DNA from: an uncultured Eubacteriales bacterium
Lineage (GTDB): Bacteria; Bacillota; Clostridia; Oscillospirales; Acutalibacteraceae
Reading direction: 5' to 3'
NCBI GenBank assembly: GCA_934511365.1
Contig: CAKSWC010000024.1
Location: 1-21,401 of the forward strand
DNA length: 21,401 nucleotides
Shown: positions 6,544 to 15,144 of the stretch, piece after piece
How the letters are laid out: each line of letters starts with the position of its first letter
Numbering within the stretch: the first letter of the stretch is position 1
Translations under genes and position numbers: made by a program
Notes under the pieces: model-generated
Told to the model about the DNA's origin: nothing
The model's input: only the letters and a program-made list of their open reading frames with translations
Databases searched by the model: none

Positions 6544-9500
6544 ATGTCCGGTTACACAAAAATTCTTCAAAAAAGCGGAGAATATCTCACGGTTAAAAAG
6601 TGCATTGACGAGCGCAGACTTCCGATGGGAATCATTGGCCTCTCCTCCTCGTGCAAGGCGCATTACATCACCTCCCTTTGTGAACAGACAAAGAAGAAGG
6701 CTCTTGTTCTCTGCCCGGATGAGGCCGCGGCGCTCAAAACCGTTCAGGACCTTTCTGCGTTTTCTTCCGGCGCGCTGTTTTATCCGGCAAGGGATTTTCA
6801 TTTTCGCTCGTCTGACAGCAGCTCAAAGGAATATGAGCAGCAGCGAATCGGCGTGCTTTCAAAAATGCTTTCCGGTGATTACAACTTCATTGTTTGCAGC
6901 GTTCAGGCCGCAATGCAGTTCACTATTCCGGGAAAAGAGCTTTCGCGCCGCAGTATGCTTGTCAAAGCAGGCGATGACCTTGAGGAAAGCGCACTGGTGA
7001 GCGCCCTTTCCGCCGCGGGCTATGTCCGCGCCGAGCAGGTTGACGGCGAAGGTCAGTTTTCCCTGCGCGGCGGAATAATCGACTTTTTCCCGCCCGGAAA
7101 AAGCGAGCCTGTCCGCGTTGAATTCTGGGGAGACAGCGTTGACTCAATCTCCTCCTTTGAAACCGAAAGCCAGCGCAGGACGGAAATGCTTTCCGAGGTT
7201 CTTGTTACCCCATCCTGCGAGGTGCTTTTTGAGAGCGAGGATGTTCTCCTTGAAAGAATCAAAGACTTTGCTTCGCGCATCAGGGGCAGGGGGGCGCAAA
7301 AAATTAAAGCTACCCTCCTTGACGATGTTTCAAAAATTGAAAGCGGAGTCCGCCTTTCCTGCCTTGACCGCTATCTTCCGCTTGCATATGAGAACCGGGA
7401 AACGGTTTTTGATTACGCCAAAGACTGCCTTCTCTTTGTGAGCGAAAGCTCGGCGGTAAAAAGCAGGGCCGAGTCCTCCTCAAAGCTTTTGCTTGAGGAC
7501 ATTAAGGCAATGGTTGAGGACGGATACCTCACAAAGGGACTCGACAGCTTCATGCTCACCGTTCCGGAGCTTTTCTCGCTCTATGAAAAGCGAGGCGCCG
7601 TTTTTGCGGACGACCTTGCGCGCGGAAGCTTTGACGTTCCGGTGAAAGAGCTTGTAAGCGTCAGCGCCTCCTCAACCCCCGGCTGGGACGGAACAATGTC
7701 ATATCTTCTTGAGGACATTGAGCCGTTTTTGAAAAGGAAGTTTGCCGTTGTTGTGATGGCCGGAACGGAAAAAAGCGCAAAGGAACTTGCTTATGACCTT
7801 GAAACCGAGGGCGTCAAAGCCCACTATTACCCGGTTGTTCCGGCTGAATTTCCGGAAAACGCGGTCAGTGTTGTTTCCGGCTTTGTGAGCGCCGGTTTCG
7901 GCTATCAGTCGCTTTCTTTTATCGTCTTTTCAATTTCAAGGAAAACGAACATCTCTCAGCGCAAGATAAGAAAGCGCTTTTCCGGCGGAAAAGGCATTGC
8001 AAGCCTTGAGGAGCTCTCGCGCGGAGATTATGTTGTCCATGCCGTTCACGGAATCGGAATTTTTGACGGCATCAAAACTATGAAGGTCGAGGGCAAAACC
8101 AAGGACTTTATCAAAATCAACTTCCGCGGAAACGATGTTCTCTATGTTCCGGTCACACAGCTCGACCTGATTTCAAAGTATATCTCGCCAAAGGATACCG
8201 ACCGCGCCGTTAAGCTCAACAGGCTCGGCTCGGATGAATGGAAAAAAACAAAAAGCCGCGTCCGCTCAGCCGTTAAGGACATGGCAGCAGAGCTTACAAA
8301 AATTTATGCAAAGCGGCTTGAAGCAAAGGGCTTTGCGTTCTCTGCGGATTTCGATATGCAAAACGACTTTGAGCGCCGCTTTGAGTTTGACGAAACGGAT
8401 GACCAGCTCATTGCCATTGATGAGATAAAAAACGATATGCAAAAGCCGTATCCGATGGACAGACTCCTCTGCGGCGATGTTGGATTCGGAAAAACAGAGG
8501 TTGCCTTGCGCGCGGCGTTCAAGTGCGTTGCGGACGGAAAGCAGTGCGCAGTCCTTGTTCCAACAACGATTCTTGCTTTTCAGCATTATCAAACAATCAA
8601 AAAACGCTTTGACGGTTTCCCGATTGAGATTGAAATGCTCTCTCGTTTCCGCAGCGTTTCTCAGCGCGGAAAAATCAAAAAAGCGCTCAAGGCCGGAAGT
8701 ATCGACCTCATAGTCGGCACGCATTCGCTCATTGCCCGCACAGTTGAGTTCAAAGACCTCGGGCTGCTCATTGTTGACGAGGAACAGCGCTTCGGCGTTG
8801 CCCAAAAGGAAAAGCTTAAGGAAAAGTTTCCGCTTGTTGACGTGCTCACCCTTTCCGCAACACCGATTCCGCGAACGCTCAACATGGCGATGACCGGAAT
8901 ACGCGATATGTCCGTTCTTGAAATGCCGCCATCTGACCGCCAGCCGGTTCAAACCTATGTTATCCCGCATGACACCGAACTTGTTTGCGAAGCGATTGAG
9001 CGAGAGCTGCGCCGCGGCGGACAGGTTTATTACCTCCACAACCGAACGGAAACGATTGACCGCACCGCCGCAAAGCTTAAAGAGCGCCTTCCGGATGCAC
9101 GGATAGGAATAGGCCACGGAAAAATGAGCGAGGAAGAGCTCAGCGAGGTTTGGCGTCAGCTTCTTGAGGGAGAGATTGACATCCTTGTTTGCACAACAAT
9201 CATTGAAACGGGTGTTGACGTTCCGAACGCAAACACGCTCATCATTGAAAACGCGGACCGCCTCGGTCTTGCGCAGCTGCACCAGATAAGGGGACGTGTT
9301 GGCCGCAGTGCGCGCCGTGCCTTCGCCTATCTCACATATAATCCGCAAAAGCAGCTTTCGCCGGAGGCCGAACGCAGACTTTCCGCAATCCGCGAATATA
9401 CGGAATTCGGCTCGGGTTTCCGCATTGCAATGCGGGATCTTGAAATAAGGGGCGCCGGAAACGTCCTCGGCGCAGAGCAGCACGGCCACATGGAGGCTGT

Positions 9501-10047
9501 CGGTTATGATATGTATCTCAAACTCCTCTCCGAAGCGGTTGAAAACCAGAAAGGCGAACTGAAGTCACCTGTTCAGAACGAGGACAACGAATGTCTCATT
9601 GACATTGCCGTTGACGCCCATATTCCGGAAACCTACATTGAATCGGTCAAGAACCGCCTGTTCATGTATAAGCGCATTGCCTGCGTCAAAAACAAAGATG
9701 ACGCTCAGGACGTTATTGACGAGTTTATTGACCGTTTCGGCGAGCCGCCGCAGAGCGTTCTCGGCCTCATTGAAATTGCTTTGATACGCAACCGCTGCAG
9801 CGGACTCGGAATCTATGAAATTTCTCAGCGCAAGGACATTCTGCTCATTTTTATGCAAAAAATCGACCCCGTTTCAATCGCAATGCTTTCAAAGCTGATG
9901 CGCGGAAGGGTGATGGTCAGCGCAGGAAAAACGCGGCCGTATCTTTCCGTAAAGCTTTCAAAATTCACCGCGCTTGAAACTTTGTCAGAAGTCCTTAAAA
10001 TTCTTGAGGCGGCGAAAGCCCAGAGCGAGGAAACCGCCGAACATTAA
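6544..10047 (+). CDS. mfd: transcription-repair coupling factor
   Basis: A 1167-residue Mfd, the ATP-driven DNA translocase that removes RNA polymerase stalled at lesions and recruits UvrA. Domains in order: an N-terminal UvrB-homology region (GGIIDFFPPG near residue 180), a CarD-like RNA polymerase interaction domain starting near GDYVVHAVHGIGIFDG (494-509), the RecG-like superfamily 2 helicase core with Walker A GDVGFGKT (644-651), DEEQ (745-748) and motif VI QLHQIRGRVGR (911-921), then the TRG motif region and a C-terminal regulatory domain. Length is normal and no frameshift is seen. AGGAGG lies upstream of the ATG at 6544 with good spacing. The next gene starts 15 bases after the stop and is likely cotranscribed. 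Confidence 0.98.
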   Translation: MSGYTKILQKSGEYLTVKKCIDERRLPMGIIGLSSSCKAHYITSLCEQTKKKALVLCPDEAAALKTVQDLSAFSSGALFYPARDFHFRSSDSSSKEYEQQRIGVLSKMLSGDYNFIVCSVQAAMQFTIPGKELSRRSMLVKAGDDLEESALVSALSAAGYVRAEQVDGEGQFSLRGGIIDFFPPGKSEPVRVEFWGDSVDSISSFETESQRRTEMLSEVLVTPSCEVLFESEDVLLERIKDFASRIRGRGAQKIKATLLDDVSKIESGVRLSCLDRYLPLAYENRETVFDYAKDCLLFVSESSAVKSRAESSSKLLLEDIKAMVEDGYLTKGLDSFMLTVPELFSLYEKRGAVFADDLARGSFDVPVKELVSVSASSTPGWDGTMSYLLEDIEPFLKRKFAVVVMAGTEKSAKELAYDLETEGVKAHYYPVVPAEFPENAVSVVSGFVSAGFGYQSLSFIVFSISRKTNISQRKIRKRFSGGKGIASLEELSRGDYVVHAVHGIGIFDGIKTMKVEGKTKDFIKINFRGNDVLYVPVTQLDLISKYISPKDTDRAVKLNRLGSDEWKKTKSRVRSAVKDMAAELTKIYAKRLEAKGFAFSADFDMQNDFERRFEFDETDDQLIAIDEIKNDMQKPYPMDRLLCGDVGFGKTEVALRAAFKCVADGKQCAVLVPTTILAFQHYQTIKKRFDGFPIEIEMLSRFRSVSQRGKIKKALKAGSIDLIVGTHSLIARTVEFKDLGLLIVDEEQRFGVAQKEKLKEKFPLVDVLTLSATPIPRTLNMAMTGIRDMSVLEMPPSDRQPVQTYVIPHDTELVCEAIERELRRGGQVYYLHNRTETIDRTAAKLKERLPDARIGIGHGKMSEEELSEVWRQLLEGEIDILVCTTIIETGVDVPNANTLIIENADRLGLAQLHQIRGRVGRSARRAFAYLTYNPQKQLSPEAERRLSAIREYTEFGSGFRIAMRDLEIRGAGNVLGAEQHGHMEAVGYDMYLKLLSEAVENQKGELKSPVQNEDNECLIDIAVDAHIPETYIESVKNRLFMYKRIACVKNKDDAQDVIDEFIDRFGEPPQSVLGLIEIALIRNRCSGLGIYEISQRKDILLIFMQKIDPVSIAMLSKLMRGRVMVSAGKTRPYLSVKLSKFTALETLSEVLKILEAAKAQSEETAEH

Positions 10048-10062
10048 CATTGGAGCAGACCT

Positions 10063-11526
10063 ATGAAAATAAAAATCATCCCCGAGCCGCAGCAAACGGA
10101 AGTTCAAAGTGAAAACGCCGTTTTCACCCTCACGCGCCTTGCGGAAATCTCTGCGGACGAAAAAAGCGGAAAGGCACTCAAGTCGTTTTTGACCTTTTGC
10201 GAAAAAGCCTTTGAACTTTCCTTCCTTGGAACGGGAAGGGAAAGTGTGGCCTTCTGTGTGAACGGCAGCGTTAGTGAAAAAGAGGGCTACCGACTGACAG
10301 TCCGGGAAAACAGCATTCTTGTTGAAGGCGCGGATGAAGCGGGCGTGTTCTGGGGTGCTCAAAGCCTTTGCTCCCTCCTTTTTCAAAATGACCGTTCGCT
10401 TTGCGCACTCACGATTTATGACTATCCGAAAACAAAAAGGCGCGCGTTTATGCTTGACTGTTCAAGCTGGTTTTTCACACCGGAAGCGGTGAAGCTTTTT
10501 TTGGACGCAATGGCGTTTAACAAGCTGAATGTTTTTCTTTGGAAACTCTCCGGCGACTGCGGCTTTCGGCTTGAACTTTTTGAAAATTATCTTCTGACGC
10601 AAATCGGCGGCTTTCGGGCGTTCACCGGGCTTGGAAAAATTCCTCACGGAGGCTATTACACCCGTGAGGATACCTTGGAAATCCTGCGCTATGCAAAAGA
10701 AAGATGCATCACTGTAATTCCGGAAATTGACGTTCCGGACAAGGTGACCGCCGCTGTTTCCGCCTATCCGTTTTTGTCCTGCGATGAAAAACAGGTTTCC
10801 CCGGCAACCTCCTTTTCCGATACGTACACGGTGTTCTGCCTTGGAAAGGAGAGCACATATGACTTCATGTTCTCCGTTATTGACGAAATGAGTGAGGTTT
10901 TCTCCGGCGGATACATTCACCTCGGCGGTGAAAAGAGCAAAAAAGCAGACCGCTCCTCTTGTCCGTACTGCGAAAAGAAACGCCTTTCTTCCCTGCCGGA
11001 GCAAAATGAAAACAGCCTCTACTCATATTTTTTTGACCGCCTTGTGTGCCATGCACAAAAGCGGAAAATGAAAGCTGTTATCAGAGCGGACGGTTTTGAA
11101 GCGCCACCGGAGGCGATTGCCGATTGCCGCACAAAGGAGGAAACGGCAGCTGCCGAAAAAAAAGGACAGCCGCGGTTCGACTGTACTCTTGACCTTTCAA
11201 AGCCGTACAGCGTTCTCAGTGTCCAAGATTGCTATGAGCAAAGCTATGACTGCGAAAAGTTATTTGCGGCCGGGGCGGTTCTTTTCACTCAAAGCGCCTC
11301 AGACATGAAAAAAGCCGGTGTTCTTCTTTTTCCGCGGCTCGGCGCATTTTCGGAAAACGTCTGGACAAAAGAGGAAAGAAAAAGTTTTCCGCGTTTTTGC
11401 GGAAAGCTTGAGGATTATAACCGTGCGCTGCGGTTCATTCCGCTTGATTTTGCAAAAAAAAGCACCGCTTTCCCCGGTGCGGCCAAAAGATTCGGCGCGA
11501 AGCTTAAAAAGCGGTTTTCAAAATAA
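10063..11526 (+). CDS. GH20-like protein with eroded catalytic motifs
   Basis: A 487-residue cytoplasmic protein (no signal peptide) resembling family 20 beta-N-acetylhexosaminidases: an N-terminal alpha/beta domain typical of GH20 (to about residue 122), then a TIM-barrel-like part starting at RRAFMLDCSSWFFTPEAVKLF (family pattern RGxMLDxxR). The key sites differ from the family. The HWHLTDDQGWR region reads FLWKLSGDCGFR (158-169), the PEIDxPGH motif reads PEIDVPDK (220-227), and the catalytic HxGGDE motif reads HLGGEK (286-291), replacing both the Asp and the acid Glu. It is therefore probably inactive as a classical hexosaminidase, or has a different activity. GGAG lies 7 bases before the ATG and 15 bases separate it from mfd. 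A very strong terminator follows. Confidence 0.72.
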   Translation: MKIKIIPEPQQTEVQSENAVFTLTRLAEISADEKSGKALKSFLTFCEKAFELSFLGTGRESVAFCVNGSVSEKEGYRLTVRENSILVEGADEAGVFWGAQSLCSLLFQNDRSLCALTIYDYPKTKRRAFMLDCSSWFFTPEAVKLFLDAMAFNKLNVFLWKLSGDCGFRLELFENYLLTQIGGFRAFTGLGKIPHGGYYTREDTLEILRYAKERCITVIPEIDVPDKVTAAVSAYPFLSCDEKQVSPATSFSDTYTVFCLGKESTYDFMFSVIDEMSEVFSGGYIHLGGEKSKKADRSSCPYCEKKRLSSLPEQNENSLYSYFFDRLVCHAQKRKMKAVIRADGFEAPPEAIADCRTKEETAAAEKKGQPRFDCTLDLSKPYSVLSVQDCYEQSYDCEKLFAAGAVLFTQSASDMKKAGVLLFPRLGAFSENVWTKEERKSFPRFCGKLEDYNRALRFIPLDFAKKSTAFPGAAKRFGAKLKKRFSK

Positions 11527-11533
11527 GTACAAA

Positions 11534-11583
11534 CAAAAACGGCCTGAGATGAAACAAAAGCGTTTCGTCTCAGGCTCTTTTAT
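11534..11583. terminator. bidirectional terminator between convergent genes
   Basis: A long stem pairs GCCTGAGA-T-GAAAC (11542-11555) with GTTTC-G-TCTCAGGC, including one T-G wobble, around a loop of about 6 bases. It is followed by TCTTTT on the plus strand and by CCGTTTTTG on the minus strand. It terminates the mfd operon and the converging M23 peptidase gene. Confidence 0.92.
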
Positions 11584-11603
11584 ATCAGTCAATCTGCGAT
11601 TAC

Positions 11604-12890
11604 TCAGCCGATGTAATTCATCGGGTTTTGTTTTGCGCCGTTATAACGGATTTCAAAGTGGAGGTGCGGGCCGGTAACATTTCCGCTGTCTCCGGCGTTG
11701 GCAATGTGCTGACCCTTGCTGACGGACTGTCCGGCGGAAACGAACAGAGCGGAGCAGTGGCCGTAAAGCGAGGTGTAACCATCGCCGTGGTCAATAACAA
11801 CATAGTTTCCGTAACCGGTGGTTCCGTAATTTGCGGCAATGACCGTTCCGCTCCTTGTTGCATAAATCGGTGTTCCGTAATATCCGCCGCCTGTGATGTC
11901 AACGCCGCCGTGATAGCTCCAGCCGGAGATGCTGGCGTCTCTGTTGCCGTATCCGGAGCTGATATATCCGCTTGCCGCCGGGAACGCCCAGTTTGCGGTT
12001 GAACCGGAGTTCGGCTTTGTTTCGCCCGTGTTGCTGTTCTGCTGCGGAGCCGGATTGGTCTGCGCCCTCTGACGGATGATTTTGTCAATTTCCGCATCGG
12101 CGGCCTGCTTTTGAGCGCTGAGGTTTTTGATGTAGCTCTGATAAAGAGAGCTGCTCTTGTCAATTTCATCAATGAGCGACTGAACCTTTGTTTTGCTTTG
12201 GGAAAGCTGGGTCAAGGCCGCCTTGTGTTCAGACTGCTTTTTTTCAAGCTCGGTCTTTTTTTCAACGCTTTTCTGCTTTGTTTCGTTCACTTCGGTCTGC
12301 GTTTTGCTCAGCTCATCCTTTGAGGCTTTGAGCTGTTTAATTTTTGCGTTGAAGTTGTCAATAATCCGCTTTTCGTTTTCAGAAGTGCGCTTCATCATTT
12401 CAAGGTGGGTGAGGAAGCTTGCAAGGTCATGAGAACCCATGAAAATTTCAAGCGTTGACTGCTTTCCGTTGACATAGGAGTTGACCATGAGCGCGGAAAG
12501 CTCGCCCTTGGCCTCATCAACGCCCTGCTGATTCTGCGTTATTTTTTTCTTCGTCAGCGCAATCTGCTGCGCAAGCTTTTTGAGCTGCTTGTTGAAAGCG
12601 GCAATTTCGCTGTCGATATCGTCAATCTGCGCCTGGAGTGTGTTCGCCTTTTCCTGAACGGCGGTAATCTGAGTTTCAAGGGTGTTGAGATACGCCTCGT
12701 TCTTTTCCTTTTTGCTTTCAAGCTCGCTGATTTTGCTTTTATTCTCGGAAATTTCGCCGTTAAGGCGGTCAATTTTTTCCTCAAGCTCCTGCTGAGTTGC
12801 CGCGCGAACCACAAGTGTTGACGGCTTTGCAAAAGCTACGGACAAAAGCAAAAGAGCAAGGCTCACAAAAAGAGCAACTGCTTTTTTCAT
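11604..12890 (-). CDS. secreted coiled-coil M23 peptidoglycan endopeptidase (EnvC/LytM type)
   Basis: A 428-residue exported protein. A signal peptide (MKKAVALFVSLALLLLSVAF) is followed by a long coiled coil (about residues 33-270, Lys/Glu/Gln-rich heptads), a Pro/Asn/Ser linker (about 275-300) and a C-terminal M23 domain. The zinc ligands and catalytic residues are all present: HGGVD with H327 and D331, YGH with H378, and GPHLHFE with H409 and H411. It should therefore cleave peptide cross-links of the wall and act in growth or cell separation. The coiled coil probably controls access or binds a divisome partner, as in EnvC or PcsB. The start has AAGGGA about 13 bases upstream. A G/C-rich hairpin lies in the leader at 12920-12936. 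It follows mnmE on the same strand after 139 bases and probably has its own promoter. Confidence 0.93.
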   Translation of the reverse strand: MKKAVALFVSLALLLLSVAFAKPSTLVVRAATQQELEEKIDRLNGEISENKSKISELESKKEKNEAYLNTLETQITAVQEKANTLQAQIDDIDSEIAAFNKQLKKLAQQIALTKKKITQNQQGVDEAKGELSALMVNSYVNGKQSTLEIFMGSHDLASFLTHLEMMKRTSENEKRIIDNFNAKIKQLKASKDELSKTQTEVNETKQKSVEKKTELEKKQSEHKAALTQLSQSKTKVQSLIDEIDKSSSLYQSYIKNLSAQKQAADAEIDKIIRQRAQTNPAPQQNSNTGETKPNSGSTANWAFPAASGYISSGYGNRDASISGWSYHGGVDITGGGYYGTPIYATRSGTVIAANYGTTGYGNYVVIDHGDGYTSLYGHCSALFVSAGQSVSKGQHIANAGDSGNVTGPHLHFEIRYNGAKQNPMNYIG

Positions 12891-12919
12891 AAAATTAACG
12901 TCCCTTCATTTTTTTCTTT

Positions 12920-12936
12920 GCCGCCCGGACGGCGGC
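12920..12936 (-). other. G/C-rich hairpin in the leader of the M23 gene
   Basis: GCCGCC and GGCGGC pair around a 5-base loop about 30 bases upstream of the M23 start. No T run follows on the minus strand (it reads A-rich), so it is not a terminator for this gene. It may affect message stability or translation. Confidence 0.4.
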
Positions 12937-13029
12937 GTCTGTATATCGGTTGAGTTTTTGAAAATTCAACGGGTTTTGCGCCCATAATTATTATTAGTAT
13001 ACGCTTTAAAGCTAAACCGTACTTAAACA

Positions 13030-14403
13030 TCATTTTCCAACGCAGAAGTTTGAAAAAACCTCGTCCAGAACGGCGTCAGACGCCTTTTCTCCTGTCAATT
13101 CAAGAAGTGCGCCTATCGCATCGTCAATGCAGACATTCACCGCGTCAAGAGTGACGCCCGAGGAGAGAGCAGAGAGAGCCTGCTTAACGCTTTCAAGCGC
13201 ACTTTGCGCGTTTTTGCGCTGACGCTCGGTTGAAAGGATCGCCTCGCTTGTGTCAAGCTCCTTTGTGCAAAGGAGCCTTTCCGCTGTTTCCTCAAGAGCG
13301 GAAAATCCGTTTCCGGAAAGGGCGCAGAGTTCAACCGTTTCCGGAAAAGCAGCTTCAATTCTTATTTTGTCAAGCTCTCTTGAAAGGTCGTTTTTATTGA
13401 GCACGGCAATGACTCTTTTTCCCTTGCAAAGGGAAATAATCTCCTCATCCTCGGCGGTAAGCGGCCTTGAAAGGTCAAAAACGGCAAAAACAAGGCCGGC
13501 GCTTTCAAGTTGCCTTTTCGCTTTGTCAACGCCGATTTTTTCAACCGCGTCCTCCGCCTCTCTTATTCCGGCGGTATCGGCAAGGCGCAGAACCAGGGCG
13601 CCGAGGTTGACGGTTTCTTCAACAACGTCCCGCGTTGTTCCCTCAATATCGGTAACGATTGAGCGGTTGCGGCCGGAAAGGAGGTTCATCAGCGCAGATT
13701 TTCCAACATTGGGCTTTCCGACTATCGCCGTTTCAACGCCCCTTGTTATTGCCGCTCCGGCGTCATATTTTGAAAGCAGAGCTTCAAGTCCGCTTTGGAC
13801 ACACGAAAGGGTGTTTTCCAGTTCATCGTTTTCAAGCTCCGGAATTTCATCGTCGGGGTAGTCCACCCACGCGCCGAGCTGAGCGGACGCGGCAACAAGC
13901 TTTTTGCAAAGAGCGCCGATTTTTTTGCTCAGCGAACCCTCAAGAGTGCCGAGCGAGGCTTTAACGCCCTGCTCGTTCTGCGCGTTAATGATACCCATCA
14001 CGGCCTCTGCCTCGGTGAGGTCAAGCTTTCCGTTGAGAAAGGCGCGTTTTGTGAATTCACCGGCGGAGGCAGGTCTTGCTCCGGCGGCAAAAACGGCGCG
14101 CAAAACACGTCTAAGAACAAAAAGGCCGCCGTGGCAGGAAAGCTCAACAACATTTTCACCGGTGTAGCTTTTAGGTGCGCGGAAAACAAGGGCAACGCAT
14201 TCGTCAATTCTTTCTCCGCCGGAAACAGCGAAGCCGTGTGCCGCGCGATAGCCTTTGAGCGCGGTCAGACGCTTCTTTCCGCTCGGCTCAAAAACGCGGT
14301 CGGCAATAGTGATTGCATCCTCACCCGAGATGCGGATAATTCCGATTGAGCCGGTGTTCTGCGGTGTTGCGATTGCGGCAACGGTATCGTTCAATGCGCT
14401 CAT
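13030..14403 (-). CDS. mnmE: tRNA modification GTPase MnmE (TrmE)
   Basis: A 457-residue GTPase that works with MnmG to place carboxymethylaminomethyl (or related) groups on wobble uridine 34 of certain tRNAs. The N-terminal folate-binding domain begins DTVAAIATPQNTGSIGIIRISG. The G domain has GKPNVGKS (229-236), the DIEGTTRD switch, DTAG and NKND (336-339). The protein ends with FCVGK, the C(I/L/V)GK motif whose Cys is conserved in the family. Length is normal. The ribosome site is unusual: AAAGG abuts the ATG, with almost no spacing, yet no better start fits the family N-terminus. A good promoter lies at 14436-14464. mnmG is not adjacent within this window. Confidence 0.97.
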   Translation of the reverse strand: MSALNDTVAAIATPQNTGSIGIIRISGEDAITIADRVFEPSGKKRLTALKGYRAAHGFAVSGGERIDECVALVFRAPKSYTGENVVELSCHGGLFVLRRVLRAVFAAGARPASAGEFTKRAFLNGKLDLTEAEAVMGIINAQNEQGVKASLGTLEGSLSKKIGALCKKLVAASAQLGAWVDYPDDEIPELENDELENTLSCVQSGLEALLSKYDAGAAITRGVETAIVGKPNVGKSALMNLLSGRNRSIVTDIEGTTRDVVEETVNLGALVLRLADTAGIREAEDAVEKIGVDKAKRQLESAGLVFAVFDLSRPLTAEDEEIISLCKGKRVIAVLNKNDLSRELDKIRIEAAFPETVELCALSGNGFSALEETAERLLCTKELDTSEAILSTERQRKNAQSALESVKQALSALSSGVTLDAVNVCIDDAIGALLELTGEKASDAVLDEVFSNFCVGK

Positions 14404-14435
14404 CCTTTCAAAGTTTATGTATTAACCAATGTATA

Positions 14436-14464
14436 ATTATACCCCTTGCAGCGACAAATTGCAA
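14436..14464 (-). promoter_or_regulatory. promoter of mnmE within an inverted repeat
   Basis: On the minus strand TTGCAA (14464-14459), a 17-base spacer, then TATAAT (14441-14436), about 33 bases upstream of mnmE. The -35 lies inside one arm of the perfect inverted repeat at 14440-14470, and the spacer contains the other arm. Confidence 0.8.
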
Positions 14465-14470
14465 GGGGTA
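14440..14470 (-). terminator. perfect 11-bp inverted repeat: terminator or operator
   Basis: Arms TACCCCTTGCA and TGCAAGGGGTA are separated by 9 bases. The repeat starts 7 bases after the stop of the flavin reductase gene and is followed on the minus strand by an A/T-rich stretch (TAATTATA) rather than a pure T run. It could weakly terminate that gene while overlapping the mnmE promoter, or be bound by a regulator. Confidence 0.5.
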
Positions 14471-14476
14471 CAGTTT

Positions 14477-15082
14477 TCATTCGATTTTTTCAAAATCTTC
14501 CGCCCCGTGTTTGCAGAGCGGACAAATGAAGTCCGGCGGAAGTTTTTCGCCCTCATAGACATAGCCGCAGATTTTGCACCGCCAGCCTTTTGCGGCTGTT
14601 TTTTCCGGCTGCGGCTTAATATGCTCATGATAATACGCATAGGTCAGTGACTTTTCGTTTGAAAGCATTTTTGCGTTTGTTACCTCGGCAACAAAAAGCG
14701 TGTGGGTCCCGTAATCATAAGTCTCGCTCACGCGGCAGGCAAAATATGCGTTGGTGCAGGAAGCAATGAACAGAACGCCGTTTTCATCGCGCGTTTCGTT
14801 TCCGTTTTTAAAAAACTTCTGTTCGGTTTTTCCGCTTTTGAAGCCGAAATGTTCAATCACGCCGAACGGAACGCTTTCGGTGAGTACCGACACGCAGAAA
14901 ACGCCGGTGGAAAGAATCATATCATGGGTGAGGTTCTGTTTGTTGAGCGTTACGCTCACGCGAAGCGGATTTGAAGAAAGTTGAGAAAAGGTGTTGATAA
15001 CGCAGCCGTTATCTCTTTCTTTTTCATGCGCCGTAATAACATACAGGCCGTAGCTGATTTTTTGGAGCGCGGCAGTGTCCAT
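14477..15082 (-). CDS. flavin reductase-rubredoxin fusion (high-molecular-weight rubredoxin type)
   Basis: A 201-residue protein joining a flavin reductase-like FMN-binding split-barrel domain (about residues 1-155, starting MDTAALQKISYGLYVITA) to a C-terminal rubredoxin (about 166-200). The iron-binding cysteines are C169-K-I-C172-GY and C187-PL-C190. Proteins of this layout in anaerobes such as Moorella (Hrb) pass electrons from NAD(P)H to flavodiiron proteins and help remove oxygen or nitric oxide. No flavodiiron gene is seen in this window, so the partner is unknown. The start has GGGAGG about 8 bases upstream. It reads toward mnmE but the inverted repeat and promoter between them suggest separate control. 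Confidence 0.9.
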   Translation of the reverse strand: MDTAALQKISYGLYVITAHEKERDNGCVINTFSQLSSNPLRVSVTLNKQNLTHDMILSTGVFCVSVLTESVPFGVIEHFGFKSGKTEQKFFKNGNETRDENGVLFIASCTNAYFACRVSETYDYGTHTLFVAEVTNAKMLSNEKSLTYAYYHEHIKPQPEKTAAKGWRCKICGYVYEGEKLPPDFICPLCKHGAEDFEKIE

Positions 15083-15114
15083 TCGTTTTTCCTCCCGATT
15101 AAAATTCTGTTTAT

Positions 15115-15144
15115 ATTATAGCCCGTTCATTGAAGGAAAATCAG
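15115..15144 (-). promoter_or_regulatory. probable promoter of the flavin reductase-rubredoxin gene
   Basis: A perfect TATAAT (15120-15115, minus strand) about 35 bases before the start. The best -35 is weak (CTGATT, 18-base spacer) and overlaps the last codon of the Big_2 protein gene. Confidence 0.45.

Noticed and set aside
8266..9489. Long minus-strand open frame of 407 codons inside mfd
   Set aside because: It lies wholly opposite conserved Mfd helicase motifs and matches no family I know; a shadow of G/C-biased codon use.
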